Source: an uncultured Blautia sp.
Lineage (GTDB): Bacteria > Bacillota > Clostridia > Lachnospirales > Lachnospiraceae
NCBI GenBank assembly: GCA_900539525.1
Contig: UQCM01000071.1
Coordinates: 1-14,274 of the forward strand
DNA length: 14,274 nt
Direction: 5' to 3'
Shown: piece by piece, positions 5,813-12,561 of the stretch
How positions within the stretch are numbered: the stretch's first letter is position 1
How the letters are laid out: the number at the start of each line of letters is the position of its first letter
The notes under the pieces: generated by a model
Seen by the model: the letters and a program-made list of their open reading frames with translations, nothing else
What the model was told of the DNA's origin: nothing
Database searches by the model: none
Made by a program: the position numbers and the translations under genes

Positions 5813-7909
5813 CTACGAAATCCGTGCCAGATATTTATTGAAAAATTTTTTCAGACAAACGGAAAGTGCGTCCCGGATCTCTTCTTTCCTTCCCCTGAGA
5901 ACCGTGTCCATGAAATCATAATCCTCAATGAGGACCGTACTGATATATCCCAGAATCTCACTGTTGATTTTAATATGATCATCCACCGGAAGAAGCATGA
6001 TAAAGACCACCCGGATATTTTTGAAATAAGGATCCCGAAACGACTGCAGATCCTTTGTCATGCATACGGTAAAGCTTGGCCTGATCACACCCTTTGTTCT
6101 GGTATGCAGGAGGGCAAATCCAAATTCTGCGAAAATCTGGGAGCCGATCTTCTCCCTCTTGCGGATGTCCTCCTGGATCATTTCGCCCAGATCACGATAA
6201 GGTGACATTTTCTCCCCGATAGCGATCAGGAGCTCCTCAAAGGTTATATAATGATCTACCTTAAAGAAATCCATATACTTGATCACCGCATTGATCTGAG
6301 CTGCCACCAGATTGATCTCCTCTATCTGCGCAGAGAATCCGGTCTCTTCTTTCTCTTTCCCCGGAGTACGCTCATACTGATATACCATTTTCCGCACCTG
6401 TTCCATGTCATTGTCACTGAGCAATGGATTGACATAGATTACCGGCGCATCCATATTTTCCAGAGAAATGCTGGAAACAAAAAAATCTGTTTTACCAATA
6501 ATATATGGTGTAATATCTTTTTTTCCATAGGTAGTGATCGTCACCCGGTCCCTGAAAGCTTTTTCAAGCTTCGAGGACATCAATCTGGAAATACCGATCC
6601 CGCTGGAACATACGACTCCAAGGTGTACGTGTCGTACCTCCTCTTTCCTTCCTTCCAGACGGACCATGGCAGCACCGAAATGAACCGTAAGAAAGCCGAT
6701 TTCTTCTTCCGGTACAGCTTTTCCAATCCACTTCCCCAGCACCTCACCGACGCGGATACAGCGTGTATAAATCTCCGTATAATCCCGTCTGATATCCTCC
6801 AGAACGGGATTTGCAATCTGCATATCATAAAGGATCCGAATAAATGTCGGCTGAAGATGGGCCAGAAGTCCCTGGATAAATTCCTCATCCTGTTTTAACA
6901 GGAAACCATTCTCTGCATCAAAGGTATCAATCATCTCATTGATCAATTGCTGCACTTCACGACTGCCGATTTCTACTGATTTCTGCCCGTCCCACTGGAT
7001 CTTTTCATGCTTTGCCCCTTTAATATGCAGACAGATATAGGAAATCTCCAGGTCAGGGATCTCTATTTCAAATTCCTCTTCCAGTTCATACACGATTCTT
7101 TTTGCAAACTCATAATCCTCATCCTGAGGCAGCTCTTCCGACCATAGAACATCCGATTCAATAATCTCATTTTTCAGGATACGGTTAATGGCTATCGCTA
7201 TATGAATAACCAGCCCGATATAGGAATTTTCCGTCAGAGACATAACACGGGAATCTCCCATACCCATAATACAGTTAATGACACGCTTCAGAATATCATT
7301 GTTCAGAATCTGCCCGATATTACTCCGGGAAAGTCCCTCGCAGCTTGTTCTGAATTCTCCCTCGTTTTCATAAGCCTCTTGAAGAAGCGCTGTATCAATA
7401 TTCTCATTGATAAATGAGCGGATCGCTCTGCGGTAATTTCCTTCGTTCCCTTCAATTTCCACACCGCTTCCCGGTTTCCGCACGATACGAAGCTCATGGC
7501 GGTTCAGCCACTCCTCCACCGCTTCCAGGTCAGCACTGATCGTCGCTTCACTGACCTTAAATTTACTGCTGTAATAAAACAGTTTCTTCAGCCCTTTATC
7601 CTTCAGAATTTCCAGAATCAGCCGTTTTCTGCGATCCTCCCGATTACTGACATCATAGGAATCGCCTCTCATAAGATCGTGAAACAGCCGTTCTTTTTCT
7701 TCCTCTGCGCCCTCAAGCCACACACCGACTCCGGTTTTCGACATAAAGCGAATCTCGTAAGACTTCAGACTTCCATTGATATATTCGAGTTCTCTTTGTA
7801 TGGTCCGTTTACTGACACCCACTTTATCCGCGAGGCTCTGTATGGACATTGTCTGTTTTGTCAAAAGCATTACCTGTAAAATCTGTTTGATTCTTGGCGT
7901 AAAATCCAT
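5813..7909 (-). CDS. mtlR: MtlR-type PTS-controlled transcriptional regulator
   Basis: 698 residues, usual for MtlR. Domain order: N-terminal HTH (about 8-45, DKVGVSKRTIQREL), Mga-like HTH (about 95-135, KVSEATISADLEAVE), PRD1 (H236 in LVIHIAIA, H295 in CLHIKG), PRD2 (H351 in LLAHLQP, H410 in LTVHFGAA), EIIB-like domain (C434 in GVVCSSGIGIS), EIIA-like domain (H602 in ALLHTRTKGV). All the expected phosphorylation residues are kept. By family, HPr phosphorylation of the PRDs and EIIA/EIIB-dependent changes tune MtlR as a transcription activator of mannitol genes. Start is 4 nt after the permease stop; third gene of unit 1. It probably binds the shared inverted repeats before both PTS promoters (inference). 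Confidence 0.93.
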   Translation of the reverse strand: MDFTPRIKQILQVMLLTKQTMSIQSLADKVGVSKRTIQRELEYINGSLKSYEIRFMSKTGVGVWLEGAEEEKERLFHDLMRGDSYDVSNREDRRKRLILEILKDKGLKKLFYYSSKFKVSEATISADLEAVEEWLNRHELRIVRKPGSGVEIEGNEGNYRRAIRSFINENIDTALLQEAYENEGEFRTSCEGLSRSNIGQILNNDILKRVINCIMGMGDSRVMSLTENSYIGLVIHIAIAINRILKNEIIESDVLWSEELPQDEDYEFAKRIVYELEEEFEIEIPDLEISYICLHIKGAKHEKIQWDGQKSVEIGSREVQQLINEMIDTFDAENGFLLKQDEEFIQGLLAHLQPTFIRILYDMQIANPVLEDIRRDYTEIYTRCIRVGEVLGKWIGKAVPEEEIGFLTVHFGAAMVRLEGRKEEVRHVHLGVVCSSGIGISRLMSSKLEKAFRDRVTITTYGKKDITPYIIGKTDFFVSSISLENMDAPVIYVNPLLSDNDMEQVRKMVYQYERTPGKEKEETGFSAQIEEINLVAAQINAVIKYMDFFKVDHYITFEELLIAIGEKMSPYRDLGEMIQEDIRKREKIGSQIFAEFGFALLHTRTKGVIRPSFTVCMTKDLQSFRDPYFKNIRVVFIMLLPVDDHIKINSEILGYISTVLIEDYDFMDTVLRGRKEEIRDALSVCLKKFFNKYLARIS

Positions 7910-7913
7910 CTCA

Positions 7914-9323
7914 TCACCCGTTTCTTATTCTGATGATTTCTATTATTTTATCAAATGCAGCCTGATCCAGCAGACTGTCTGTCGCAAAGATTTCCATTGA
8001 CCTTGTCTTTTCCGGAAGCATCCTCACAAAATCTTTCTGGCATACCAGTAGATCCAGCGCATCCGGAATCTGATCACAGGCATAAGACTCTACCTGTAAG
8101 TCTGGAATCCCGTTCATGGATAATTTTCTTCTGAACAGGGCCGCACCCATAGCACTGGAGCCCACTCCGGCATCACATATAAACCCTATTTTCTGTATAA
8201 ACATCCGCTTTTCCTCTTTTTCCTGAAGTGCGCCTGTCTGAAGTGCATTGGTCTGATCCGCCAGTTCCACAGGCCCTTCTGCTTCTTTTCTCTCTTCTTC
8301 CTTCCGTGAGAGAATCTTCCGCGCGTTTCCGGATTTCAGGACGACCCAGCTGATTCCAAGAGAAACCCCGGCTGAAATCAGCACGCCTGCCGCAACCTTC
8401 CACATCATGCCCTTTCCGGCCATCAGCAAAATGGTGAGGAAGCTTCCCGGTGAAACCGGCGCGCTCAGACCGGCATCCGTAAACTCAAACCACAATGCCC
8501 CCGCAGCGCTGGACAGCATCAGAGGAACCATCAGCCAAAGATTCGACAGAACTGCCGGAAAGTAAACTTCATGTATTCCGCCCACAAACTCTGCTGCTAT
8601 CGCAGCCGCATAATTTTCCTTCTCTTTGTACTTTATCAGATAGAGTGCCGCCAGCACGCCAAGCCCCGGTCCCGGGTTGGTTTCCAGAAGAAACAGGATG
8701 GACTTTCCCTGTTCCTGAAGCTGCTGCATACCCAGCGGAACCAGGATTCCATGGTTCATCACATTATTCAGAAAAAACACCTTGGCCGGCTCAATCAGCA
8801 GGTAAAAAAGACATGAAAGTCTATGAGCAAGAAGAACATTCACACCCTGCGCAATGCCTTCTCCGGTAAACTGAAGTACCGGTACCAGAATATAATATCC
8901 TCCAATGGCCAGAATCCCGCCCATAGCTCCGATCAGCAGATTTTTTGACAGCATCTGAAGACTGGCACCGGCATATTCCTTAATCCATTTTTCACAGTTT
9001 TTCCAGACAAATCCTCCAATCGACGCAGAGATCATTGCGGCAAGAATTGCAAACGTCACATCTGCATATAACATTCCGGCAGCCGTCAGAACAGCCAGAA
9101 TTCCCCCGTTCTGTCCACTGATCTTTGCTCCCCCGGCATAACTGATGCAGACCGGGATCACGATTTTATAAACCAACTGGGAAACTGCATAGATACTTTC
9201 ATTCGGAAACCATCCCTGCTCCTGAAAAATCACAGATAGAAATCCAACAAAAATAAACAGTCCGATATTCCCCATAATCATACTACTGTAAAATCTGCCA
9301 ATTCTATGTATTTGCTTCTTCAT
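7914..9323 (-). CDS. mtlA: Second PTS mannitol-type EIICB permease, divergent paralog
   Basis: 469 residues from the preferred start. EIIC: roughly the first 330 residues with multiple membrane segments, IEPAKVFFLNN (177-187), ETNPGPGLG (214-222) and GGIHEVYFP (248-256), the substrate-site motif. EIIB: phosphocysteine C383 in FICDAGVGSSAMGA. It aligns without visible gaps with the neighbouring permease over the first 220 residues, yet is divergent (GNIGLFIF versus PNIGAFIA). An open frame continues 28 codons upstream to ATG 9407, but MKKQIHRIGRF aligns exactly with the start of the neighbour and has AGGCGG 8 nt upstream, so I prefer 9323. Second gene of unit 1. Possibly a different hexitol specificity or a partner of the first permease; sequence alone does not decide. 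Confidence 0.85.
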   Translation of the reverse strand: MKKQIHRIGRFYSSMIMGNIGLFIFVGFLSVIFQEQGWFPNESIYAVSQLVYKIVIPVCISYAGGAKISGQNGGILAVLTAAGMLYADVTFAILAAMISASIGGFVWKNCEKWIKEYAGASLQMLSKNLLIGAMGGILAIGGYYILVPVLQFTGEGIAQGVNVLLAHRLSCLFYLLIEPAKVFFLNNVMNHGILVPLGMQQLQEQGKSILFLLETNPGPGLGVLAALYLIKYKEKENYAAAIAAEFVGGIHEVYFPAVLSNLWLMVPLMLSSAAGALWFEFTDAGLSAPVSPGSFLTILLMAGKGMMWKVAAGVLISAGVSLGISWVVLKSGNARKILSRKEEERKEAEGPVELADQTNALQTGALQEKEEKRMFIQKIGFICDAGVGSSAMGAALFRRKLSMNGIPDLQVESYACDQIPDALDLLVCQKDFVRMLPEKTRSMEIFATDSLLDQAAFDKIIEIIRIRNG

Positions 9324-9369
9324 CTGTTCTTCCGCCTGTTTTTCTGATGACTCGTTACGCACATACTGC

Positions 9370-9398
9370 AAGGCACGCTCTTTCTGCGTGCCTTTTTT
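9370..9398 (+). terminator. Hairpin with plus-strand T-run between the two permease genes
   Basis: AAGGCACGC (9370-9378) pairs with GCGTGCCTT (9386-9394) around a 7-nt loop, and TTTT follows on the plus strand. In the sense (minus) transcript the stem is preceded by A's and not followed by U's, so it should not stop the operon. It may block antisense transcription or be part of the repeat-like spacer. Confidence 0.4.
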
Positions 9399-9460
9399 GA
9401 TAAACATTTGCCCTTTTGCTCATCATATCATTTTTCGGTTTCTGCCGCAACAACAGCTTT

Positions 9461-9517
9461 GTAACTAGTTCGTTACTATTCACACGTCAGCCAGTTCGAG
9501 GTGGAGTGAACAGTAAC
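9461..9517. repeat. Inverted-repeat element after the first permease gene
   Basis: GTTACTATTCAC (9472-9483) and GTGAACAGTAAC (9506-9517) pair over 12 positions with one mismatch, which is G-U in the minus-strand RNA. The 22-nt loop and lack of a U-run make a terminator unlikely. A third GTAAC with ACTAGTTC occurs at 9461-9470, and ACTAGTTC recurs at 9518-9525, overlapping the permease stop codon. A similar GTAACTATTCA is at 14221. It looks like an interspersed palindromic repeat or a small transposon-derived element (inference). Confidence 0.45.
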
Positions 9518-9518
9518 A

Positions 9519-10892
9519 CTAGTTCTTTAATTCCTCCACCAGTTCATCATATTGCGGAGCTGCAAGGAAATTTGTGATCAGGATCAGCTTTGCATCCGGG
9601 TTGCTGTGCACCGCACGTTCTCCGAGCTCCTGGTGCGTGATCACTACCTGTACATCCTTTGGAATAGAGGATACAGGCGTATGGATCACTTCGATGCCCG
9701 TGATTCCTGCTGCAGCGATCTTCTTTTTCAGAACCGTAGCTCCCATTGCGCTGGAACCCATACCTGCATCACATGCAAATGCAATTTTACTTACTTTCAT
9801 TGCGTCCTCTTTTGACTCATCTCTGATTCCTTTTGCCTGGCGCTTCATGCTGTCTTTTTTCATCTGCGCCTCTTCCAGGCTTGCATCCTTACCCATAAAT
9901 TTTAAGATCGGAATCGCGATCACCAGAGAGACAACTGTCGATATCAGGACACCCAGAAGTAAACCAACATAGCAGTGCCGTTCTGCCATCATCATGATCG
10001 CCAGGATACTTCCCGGAGAAGATGGTGCCGTAAGCCCCACATCCAGAAGGGAAAATACAAACACACCGCTTGCGCCGCCCGCGATTACTGCCAGTAAAAG
10101 TAATGGATTCATCAATATGTACGGAAAATAAATTTCATGGATACCACCCAGGAAGTGGATAATTGCCGCACCTGGAGCAGAGCTCTTTGCCGTTCCTTTT
10201 CCGGCAATGCAGTAGGCGAGAAGAATCCCAAGTCCCGGACCGGGATTCGCCTCCAGAAGGAAGAAGATAGATTTTCCGATTTCCTCTACCTGTTTGATTC
10301 CCATAGGTGATAGGATCCCATGATTGATCGCATTGTTTAAGAATAATACCTTGGCAGGTTCGATAAAAATACTGGTTAAAGGAAGTAAACCATACTTTAC
10401 AAAGAACCCGACACCTGCTTCCATACAACGATTCAGTACATTTACCAGAGGAGTAATGCCCAGCATTGCCACAACGGCAAGCACAGCACCAAGAATGCCG
10501 ATGGAAAAATTATTAACAAGCATTTCAAATCCTGCCTTAACCCGGTTCTGCACCAGTCGGTCAAACTGTTTGATTACCCATGCAGCCAGGGGACCCACGA
10601 TCATGGCACCGATAAACATCGGAACGTCAGATCCGACAATCACACCCATAGTGGCAATCGCGCCAATGACTCCTCCTCTCTGTCCGGCCACTACACTTCC
10701 GCCCGTATACGCAATCAACAATGGCAGCAGCATCGAAGACATCGGTCCGATTAACTGAGCGATTTTTTCATTTGGACACCATCCGGTCTCCAGAAATAAT
10801 GCGGTAATTAAGCCCCATGCGATAAATGCTCCGATATTCGGCATTACCATTCCACTTAAAAACCTGCCAAAAACCTGTACTTTTTCTTTCAT
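9519..10892 (-). CDS. mtlA: PTS mannitol-type EIICB permease
   Basis: 457 residues. It imports and phosphorylates a hexitol, most likely D-mannitol to mannitol-1-phosphate. EIIC (about 1-335): MVMPNIGAFIAWGLI (15-29), IEPAKVLFLNNAINHGI (177-193), EANPGPGLGI and GGIHEIYFPYI (249-259) with H252/E253. EIIB (about 366-457): phosphocysteine C374 in FACDAGMGSSAMGA. It lacks a fused EIIA, supplied instead by MtlF. The open frame reaches 10961, but the promoter lies at 10960-10989 and its start near 10953, so ATG 10892 with AGGTG 8 nt upstream is the start. It opens unit 1. Substrate beyond mannitol-type hexitol is not certain, since related permeases carry other polyols. Confidence 0.94.
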   Translation of the reverse strand: MKEKVQVFGRFLSGMVMPNIGAFIAWGLITALFLETGWCPNEKIAQLIGPMSSMLLPLLIAYTGGSVVAGQRGGVIGAIATMGVIVGSDVPMFIGAMIVGPLAAWVIKQFDRLVQNRVKAGFEMLVNNFSIGILGAVLAVVAMLGITPLVNVLNRCMEAGVGFFVKYGLLPLTSIFIEPAKVLFLNNAINHGILSPMGIKQVEEIGKSIFFLLEANPGPGLGILLAYCIAGKGTAKSSAPGAAIIHFLGGIHEIYFPYILMNPLLLLAVIAGGASGVFVFSLLDVGLTAPSSPGSILAIMMMAERHCYVGLLLGVLISTVVSLVIAIPILKFMGKDASLEEAQMKKDSMKRQAKGIRDESKEDAMKVSKIAFACDAGMGSSAMGATVLKKKIAAAGITGIEVIHTPVSSIPKDVQVVITHQELGERAVHSNPDAKLILITNFLAAPQYDELVEELKN

Positions 10893-10927
10893 TGATTTCA
10901 CACCTCGTCTTTTCTTTTTCAGAGGTA

Positions 10928-10941
10928 TGATTGGCCAATCA
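10928..10941. promoter_or_regulatory. 14-bp perfect palindrome in the mtlA leader
   Basis: TGATTGGCCAATCA is a perfect palindrome lying about 12-25 nt downstream of the inferred transcription start and before the ribosome site. Its TGA...TCA ends recall a cre site, but the centre is GC, not CG, and the A-rich flank is missing, so it is not a normal CcpA site. A repressor operator is the simplest idea. Confidence 0.4.
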
Positions 10942-10959
10942 ATCTCTCCTGATGAATTC

Positions 10960-10989
10960 ATTATAGACAGAAAAAGACCCTCTTTTCAA
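10960..10989 (-). promoter_or_regulatory. Promoter of the mtlA-mtlA-mtlR unit
   Basis: Minus strand: -35 TTGAAA (10984-10989), 18-nt spacer, perfect -10 TATAAT (10960-10965). Inferred start is near 10953, with a leader of about 60 nt. Confidence 0.82.
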
Positions 10990-11000
10990 CAAATAGAAGA

Positions 11001-11035
11001 AGAGATTTGGCGCTATGCTTTAATGCCAAATCTCT
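11001..11035 (-). promoter_or_regulatory. Likely MtlR operator, also a possible terminator hairpin
   Basis: AGAGATTTGGC (11001-11011) and GCCAAATCTCT (11025-11035) form an 11-bp perfect inverted repeat with a 13-nt gap. The core on the minus strand, TTGGCA-N11-CGCCAA (11007-11029), matches the element before mtlF, with the same 14 nt from GCCAAATC to the TTGAAA -35 box. On the minus strand it is followed by CTTCTTCTATTT, so it may also end transcripts of the sigma-factor operon. Confidence 0.6.
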
Positions 11036-11118
11036 TTAATGTCTGTTTCTTCATCACCTGTCAGAATATGCATCCTGATGCTCTCAGGAAAACCGCTGCA
11101 CTGTGCATCGTTATGCGT

Positions 11119-11343
11119 TCATGCCGAAAAATACCAGATCGCCAGACAGGCGCCGATCACCGCCAGAAACAGTACGATCTTTTCTTTATCCGGACGGGAG
11201 TTCTTAAGCCCGTCCAGATACCATTCATCCCCGGATGCCTTCCCCACCGGCTCCTGCCATATTTCCTCCGCGCTTCCGGTCGAAAGCTGTTTTGCATCGT
11301 TCTTCAAATGTGTCTCAATATAAGAGTCTGTGATTCTTCTCAA
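11119..11343 (-). CDS. Small single-span membrane protein coupled to the sigma factor
   Basis: 74 residues, not recognised as a known family. The first 53 residues are polar and acidic-to-mixed (SAEEIWQEPVGKASGDEWYL); residues about 55-72 (KIVLFLAVIGACLAIWYF) form one hydrophobic span, with the protein ending right after. This predicts a C-terminally anchored protein with a cytoplasmic N-terminal part. The start is TTG (11341-11343), sharing bases with the TGA stop of the sigma gene, with GGAGGG 6 nt upstream inside the sigma gene; translation is probably coupled. Genes directly after ECF sigma genes often encode membrane-bound anti-sigma factors, so a minimal anti-sigma factor is the leading idea (inference). 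It is much shorter than usual anti-sigma proteins and shows no zinc-binding HxxxCxxC motif. Confidence 0.7.
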   Translation of the reverse strand: MRRITDSYIETHLKNDAKQLSTGSAEEIWQEPVGKASGDEWYLDGLKNSRPDKEKIVLFLAVIGACLAIWYFSA

Positions 11344-11903
11344 AGCTTACCCTCCAGTTCTTTTCGGAGCTTTTTGAGTCCCCGGTGATACTTCGACAAA
11401 ACAGTAGACAGAGGCAGCTGCAGAAGCTCACTCATCTCCCTGTGCCTCAGTCCTGATACCGCATGCATGATGATGATCTGACATTCTTCCGGAGATAACA
11501 CCTTCAGCGCTGCTTCGAGAATGATGCGGTCTTCCCGGTCTTCAATCTGGCTGAAATCAATCTCTTGCCTCACCTCACCCATGGAAATTTCCGCATGATG
11601 CTTTTGCTGCCGGTACTTCATCATACAGACATTTCTTGCAATGGTAAGAATCCATGCCATAGGCTTTCCCATCGGCGTATACAGATGTGCAGCGGAACGG
11701 ATCTTCAAAAATGTTTCCTGCATAGCATCCTCCGCATCATGCCGGTTATGCAGCAGCGAAAGCGCATAGAAATATACTTCGCTGCTGGTCTGCCTGTATA
11801 ATGTGCAAAAAGCCTCCTTATCTCCTTCTCCTATCCCGGGAAACAGAGCTTCATCAATCAGTATGGATTTCTTTTGTTGTGTTTTGTCCTGATTATAGTT
11901 CAT
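11340..11903 (-). CDS. ECF-type RNA polymerase sigma factor
   Basis: 187 residues, the usual ECF length. Region 2 is about residues 25-100 (DAEDAMQETFLKI, then PMAWILTIARNVCMMKYR) and region 4 about 128-183 (LKVLSPEECQIIIMHAVSGLRHREMSELL with a helix-turn-helix, then STVLSKYHRGLKKLRKEL). It would direct RNA polymerase to a small set of promoters. The ATG at 11903 has GGGAG upstream and overlaps the end of the DUF4956 gene by 11 nt; an in-frame TTG at 11921 is less likely. It is fourth in the polyphosphate-linked operon and is followed, with overlap, by the small membrane protein. Which signal it answers cannot be read here; an envelope or phosphate stress link is only a guess from context. 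Confidence 0.92.
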   Translation of the reverse strand: MNYNQDKTQQKKSILIDEALFPGIGEGDKEAFCTLYRQTSSEVYFYALSLLHNRHDAEDAMQETFLKIRSAAHLYTPMGKPMAWILTIARNVCMMKYRQQKHHAEISMGEVRQEIDFSQIEDREDRIILEAALKVLSPEECQIIIMHAVSGLRHREMSELLQLPLSTVLSKYHRGLKKLRKELEGKL

Positions 11904-12561
11904 TTTTCTCCCGCTGCACAAGTCCCAGAATAATCGAAAGGTTTCCGTTCCTGCACCTGAGTGCGTCGATAAACTCCTTTTCCTTTTCCTGACTTCTCAA
12001 TTCTATCCGATAGGATAATTCATACAGAGTTCCCATATTTGTGGTCCTCACACGTTCCAGATGAACGTGTCTGGTATATTCCTGAAAGAGGTCATCAAAG
12101 ATCCCGTTGTAATTCAGATCCTCCGGAATGGTAATGCGGAGCTCGCGCTCCCTGGAAACGCTATGTCCGAAATTCACTCTTTCCAGCACAAAGATGACCG
12201 TGCCGACAACCAGCGTGATCAGAGCCCCCAGGGACAAAAAGCCCATGCCGACAGCCAGTCCCACCGCCATGGTAAAAAAGACAAAACCGATCTCTCTGGC
12301 AGAGCCGGGTGCACTTCGAAACCGTACCAGACCGAAGGCTCCCAGTACCGCCACAGAAGTGCCCAGGTTTCCGTTGACGATCATAATCACCGATGATACA
12401 AGCAGCGGTAATACCGCCAGTACGATCGTAATACTCCCAATATGTACAGCCGACATCTTATAAAGCAATGCAATGATAATGCCAAGGATCAGCGCTGCTG
12501 CCATGGCTGCGGCAACAGAATCTATCGAAAAGCCGCCTGCATGAAAAATACTGTTTAACAT
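11893..12561 (-). CDS. DUF4956 membrane protein
   Basis: 222 residues. Four likely membrane spans (about 13-34, 43-62, 90-107, 109-127) are followed by a cytoplasmic C-terminal domain of about 90 residues. The segment GAFGLVRFRSAPGSAREIGF (about 74-93) and the following FTMAVGLAVGMG are the hallmark of DUF4956. This family is commonly found next to VTC-domain polyphosphate polymerases, as here; the function is not established, though a role in polyphosphate translocation or membrane anchoring of the polymerase is plausible (inference). The start overlaps the polymerase stop by 7 nt and has GGAGG 8 nt upstream. The end overlaps the sigma gene start. Confidence 0.9.
   Translation of the reverse strand: MLNSIFHAGGFSIDSVAAAMAAALILGIIIALLYKMSAVHIGSITIVLAVLPLLVSSVIMIVNGNLGTSVAVLGAFGLVRFRSAPGSAREIGFVFFTMAVGLAVGMGFLSLGALITLVVGTVIFVLERVNFGHSVSRERELRITIPEDLNYNGIFDDLFQEYTRHVHLERVRTTNMGTLYELSYRIELRSQEKEKEFIDALRCRNGNLSIILGLVQREKNEL

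Noticed and set aside
9324..9407. 28-codon upstream extension of the second permease
   Set aside because: It crosses a strong hairpin, has a weaker ribosome site, and the paralog starts exactly at the later ATG. Not fully excluded.
10928..10941. Possible cre (CcpA) site
   Set aside because: The centre is GC instead of CG and the inner A/T pattern does not fit; better treated as an unknown operator.
10893..10961. 23-codon upstream extension of the first permease
   Set aside because: It covers the -10 box and leader, so most of it would not be transcribed; the ATG at 10892 has a ribosome site and the family N-terminus.
11020..11073. 17-codon minus-strand ORF (MHILTGDEETDIKEIWH) in the frame of the small membrane protein, beyond its TGA
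   Set aside because: The frame stays open for 32 codons past the stop and looks protein-like, but it has no clear ribosome site and ends inside the operator. Stop read-through is unsupported.
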